15,060 nucleotides of DNA, from contig DATKCJ010000074.1 of NCBI GenBank assembly GCA_035513275.1, positions 1 through 15,060 on the forward strand, given 5' to 3'. Shown here piece after piece: positions 13,890 to 15,060 of the stretch (position 1 is its first letter; the number at the start of each line of letters is the position of its first letter). Below the pieces are notes generated by a model. It ran no database searches and was not told the origin of the DNA. It was given only the letters and a program-made list of their open reading frames with translations. The DNA is from DATKCJ01 sp035513275. GTDB taxonomy: Bacteria > Verrucomicrobiota > Verrucomicrobiia > Opitutales > Opitutaceae. The position numbers were made by a program, and so were the translations under genes.

Positions 13890-13963
13890 TTGAAACGCGG
13901 AGCTCGCGGAGTTCGCGGAGAGAATGCCCTTGCTCCGCGTCCTCCGCGTTCTCCGCGTTTCAA
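13890..13963. repeat. Inverted arms of three 9-nt CGCGGAG repeats
   Basis: Three tandem 9-mers of form NNCGCGGAG occupy 13894-13920, and three in the opposite orientation (CTCCGCGNN) occupy 13933-13959. A 12-nt spacer separates them. The outermost 13 bp, TTGAAACGCGGAG (13890-13902), are the exact reverse complement of 13951-13963. The regular 9-nt period and the mirrored layout distinguish this from a simple REP hairpin. Confidence 0.7.
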
Positions 13964-14045
13964 ATCTGCTCGGTCCGTCATGACAAGCATGTTGGCTTCC
14001 GCGCTCGATTAGTAAGACCGACCTCCCGGTTCGTGTGCCTTGAGA

Positions 14046-14069
14046 CACGGGTCAGGAGACCCGTGCCAC
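14046..14069 (-). repeat. REP-like hairpin, GTGG foot
   Basis: On the minus strand: foot GTGG (complement of 14066-14069), arm CACGGGTC, loop TCCT, arm GACCCGTG, then TC. The foot, stem and loop lengths equal those of the units near 9150 and 12040, with an unrelated stem. Confidence 0.7.
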
Positions 14070-14148
14070 AAATACTTCGCCCGCCGTTCGACACTGCTCA
14101 GGGTCTTCGACAAGCGGGCTCCTACCTTCGGACGACGCGGGCGCGCCG

Positions 14149-14907
14149 TCACCGGATCGGCGAGAAATCCGTCGGCACGAGATAGACCGACGCCGGTCCC
14201 CGCACGAGGAACGCACCGTCCTTTTCCGACTCGGCGCGCACGGCTTTCCACTCGGGATCGTTCACGAAATTGGACCACGACTTGGCCGCAGCCTCACGGC
14301 TCGCGTGGGCGACGAAATAGATGAGGGTCGTGCCGGCACCCTGGTCGGGATCGACGGGATGCCAGTAGGGCAGGTTGATCATCCCATGTCGCTCGAAGAG
14401 CTTCAGGGTGTGATTGCGAAAGCGCGCGTCGAGGCCATCGAGTTTGCCGGGGTTGGTGATGTAGGTGCGCAACTCGAAAACGTGCGTGCCTTCGAGGTGC
14501 GGTAATGCCGGCGAGTAATCTGTCGGCGCTAGGTAGGTGAGTTCGCCGCGCGTCACGAGCGGACCTCCCGCGCGGGCTTCGCTTTCCGACTTCACTTTGA
14601 TCCACTCCGGGTCGGCGCCAAACGCGGCCCTGGCAGCCTCGCCCGCTTCCACACTCTGAAAACTCACGACGTAGTAGAGCTTGTTCCCGTCCTTGGCAGG
14701 ATCGGCCGGAGTCCACGCGCCGACGAGCGTGATGCCGTGCTTTTCAAACAGCGCGCACGTGTGATCGCGGAATCGTTCGAGCAGCGCGGGCATTTTCCCT
14801 TCGGCTACGGTGTAGACCCTGAGTTGGTAAACGGGTGGCGCGTCGCCGGCACGGGCGGCGGCGGACGCGAGGAAGAACGCGAGGAGAAACAAGCGGAGCG
14901 TTTTCAT
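14149..14907 (-). CDS. Secreted double-NIPSNAP-domain protein
   Basis: The 252-residue protein begins with a Sec signal peptide (MKTLRLFLLAFFLASAAARA, cut after residue 20 before GDAPP). Two NIPSNAP (ferredoxin-like, dimeric alpha-beta barrel) domains follow. The first (about 26-130) has YQLRVYTVAEGKMPALLERF and HTCALFEKHGI; the second (about 142-250) has FELRTYITNPGKLDGLDARF and HTLKLFERHGM. Both carry an ADP/NDPEW motif and end in Y-L-P/V-PTD-S-P, so they are clearly a tandem duplication. Bacterial NIPSNAP proteins are mostly uncharacterised, and no reaction can be assigned; export points to a periplasmic role. The gene starts 11 nt after the stop of the minus-strand gene that runs off the right edge, so the two are probably one operon. 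No Shine-Dalgarno sequence is visible. Confidence 0.88.
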   Translation of the reverse strand: MKTLRLFLLAFFLASAAARAGDAPPVYQLRVYTVAEGKMPALLERFRDHTCALFEKHGITLVGAWTPADPAKDGNKLYYVVSFQSVEAGEAARAAFGADPEWIKVKSESEARAGGPLVTRGELTYLAPTDYSPALPHLEGTHVFELRTYITNPGKLDGLDARFRNHTLKLFERHGMINLPYWHPVDPDQGAGTTLIYFVAHASREAAAKSWSNFVNDPEWKAVRAESEKDGAFLVRGPASVYLVPTDFSPIR

Positions 14908-14918
14908 GTTGAGTCGAA

Positions 14919-15060
14919 CTACACAATCTTCCGTGCCGCCGCCTGGGCCTTGAGGCAGAGCTCGGCGGCTTTGAAGGCGTGGGCTTGGGTCATGGCTTTT
15001 TCGGTGCGGTGGATGCAGTCGAGGACGAGTTCGCCGAAGAAGCGGAAGCCGACCTTGCCG
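14919..15060 (-). CDS. C-terminal end of an unidentified protein (partial)
   Basis: On the minus strand a frame enters from the right edge and ends at TAG (complement of 14919-14921), giving the last 46 residues. These read as an ordinary soluble protein end, with a GFRFFGELVLDCIHRTEKAM stretch followed by an amphipathic helix, FKAAELCLKAQAAARKIV. The third-position G/C preference of the codons and the 11-nt spacing to the NIPSNAP gene support a real gene upstream in the same operon. The fragment is too short to name; the C-terminal helix of a metabolic enzyme is one possibility. Confidence 0.6.
   Translation of the reverse strand, partial: GKVGFRFFGELVLDCIHRTEKAMTQAHAFKAAELCLKAQAAARKIV

Larger units (their letters stand above)
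13782..14130. repeat. Composite palindromic intergenic island bounded by an 18-bp inverted repeat
   Basis: CGAAGGTAGGAGCCCGCT (13782-13799) recurs exactly inverted at 14113-14130. On the left the motif forms a short hairpin, GCCCG, CTCG, CGGGC (13793-13806), after a GTAG foot (13787-13790). On the right, read on the minus strand, GTAGGAGCCCGC pairs with GCGGGC from 14079-14084 across a longer loop holding a TTCGACACTGCTCAGG-like stretch. Inside the island are GCCTC/GAGGC (13819-13833), GGCTGCG/CGCAGCC (13831-13870), a pair of 9-nt periodic arms (13890-13963) and another REP-like unit (14046-14069). No transposase and no target-site duplication at the ends was seen. The 449-nt gap 13700-14148 holds no convincing gene. 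Confidence 0.6.

Noticed and set aside
13890..13963. CRISPR array
   Set aside because: The units are 9 nt with no unique spacers, and they are arranged in mirror image rather than as direct repeats.
13700..13990. N-terminal extension of the bicupin protein
   Set aside because: The frame is open, but the added part passes through palindromic repeats and would bury the clear signal peptide that starts at 13699.
13782..14130. Insertion sequence remnant
   Set aside because: There are inverted ends, but no transposase fragment and no target-site duplication beside the 18-bp repeats; kept as a composite repeat only.

Overview
The window is GC-rich, densely coded bacterial DNA that looks like a Verrucomicrobia chromosome, probably close to Opitutaceae. 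This placement is an inference from gene content. It rests on a transmembrane Ser/Thr kinase with a C-terminal TPR region sitting beside its own ECF sigma factor, on secreted NIPSNAP and bicupin proteins, on weak or absent Shine-Dalgarno sequences, and on many palindromic intergenic repeats. No tRNA, rRNA, CRISPR array, transposase or phage gene was seen. Layout, left to right: (1) the 3' end of a flavodoxin-fold FMN reductase gene (to 523); (2) a two-gene unit of a KamA-like radical SAM/PLP aminomutase and a class I/II aminotransferase joined by an ATGA overlap (791-3480); (3) a signalling block of receptor-like kinase, ECF sigma factor and secreted beta-propeller protein (3675-9050), closed by a clear rho-independent terminator; (4) an Ada-type DNA alkylation repair and regulatory protein (9332-10411); (5) on the minus strand, fumarylacetoacetase, the last enzyme of tyrosine/homogentisate catabolism (10639-11916), divergent from (6) a flavin-reductase-domain protein (12221-12835); (7) minus-strand genes for a secreted bicupin, a secreted double-NIPSNAP protein and the C-terminus of an unidentified protein (12869-15060). 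The most system-like part is block 3. The same bipartite motif, CCTGTAAT, exactly 16 nt, then CGTA, lies upstream of the kinase and again just after the sigma gene, upstream of the beta-propeller gene. This has the form of an ECF promoter. The simplest reading is a self-contained circuit in which a membrane kinase with a TPR sensor controls the ECF factor, and the ECF factor drives the kinase-sigma operon and an exported effector. The KamA-like enzyme keeps its [4Fe-4S] and PLP-binding residues, but Arg and Ser stand where lysine 2,3-aminomutase has its two lysine-binding aspartates. It probably acts on another amino acid, perhaps an acidic one. Its co-transcribed aminotransferase may act in the same pathway. 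The intergenic regions hold a third theme: repeats of at least three kinds. The commonest is a short hairpin with a GTAG or GTGG foot, an 8-bp stem and about a 4-nt loop. Its stem sequence changes between copies while pairing is kept, and copies often occur as inverted pairs. This matches REP/REPIN elements mobilised by RAYT (TnpA-REP) transposases, although no such transposase is in the window. The second kind is a GGAG-footed inverted pair, and the third is periodic 9-nt repeats arranged as inverted arms.
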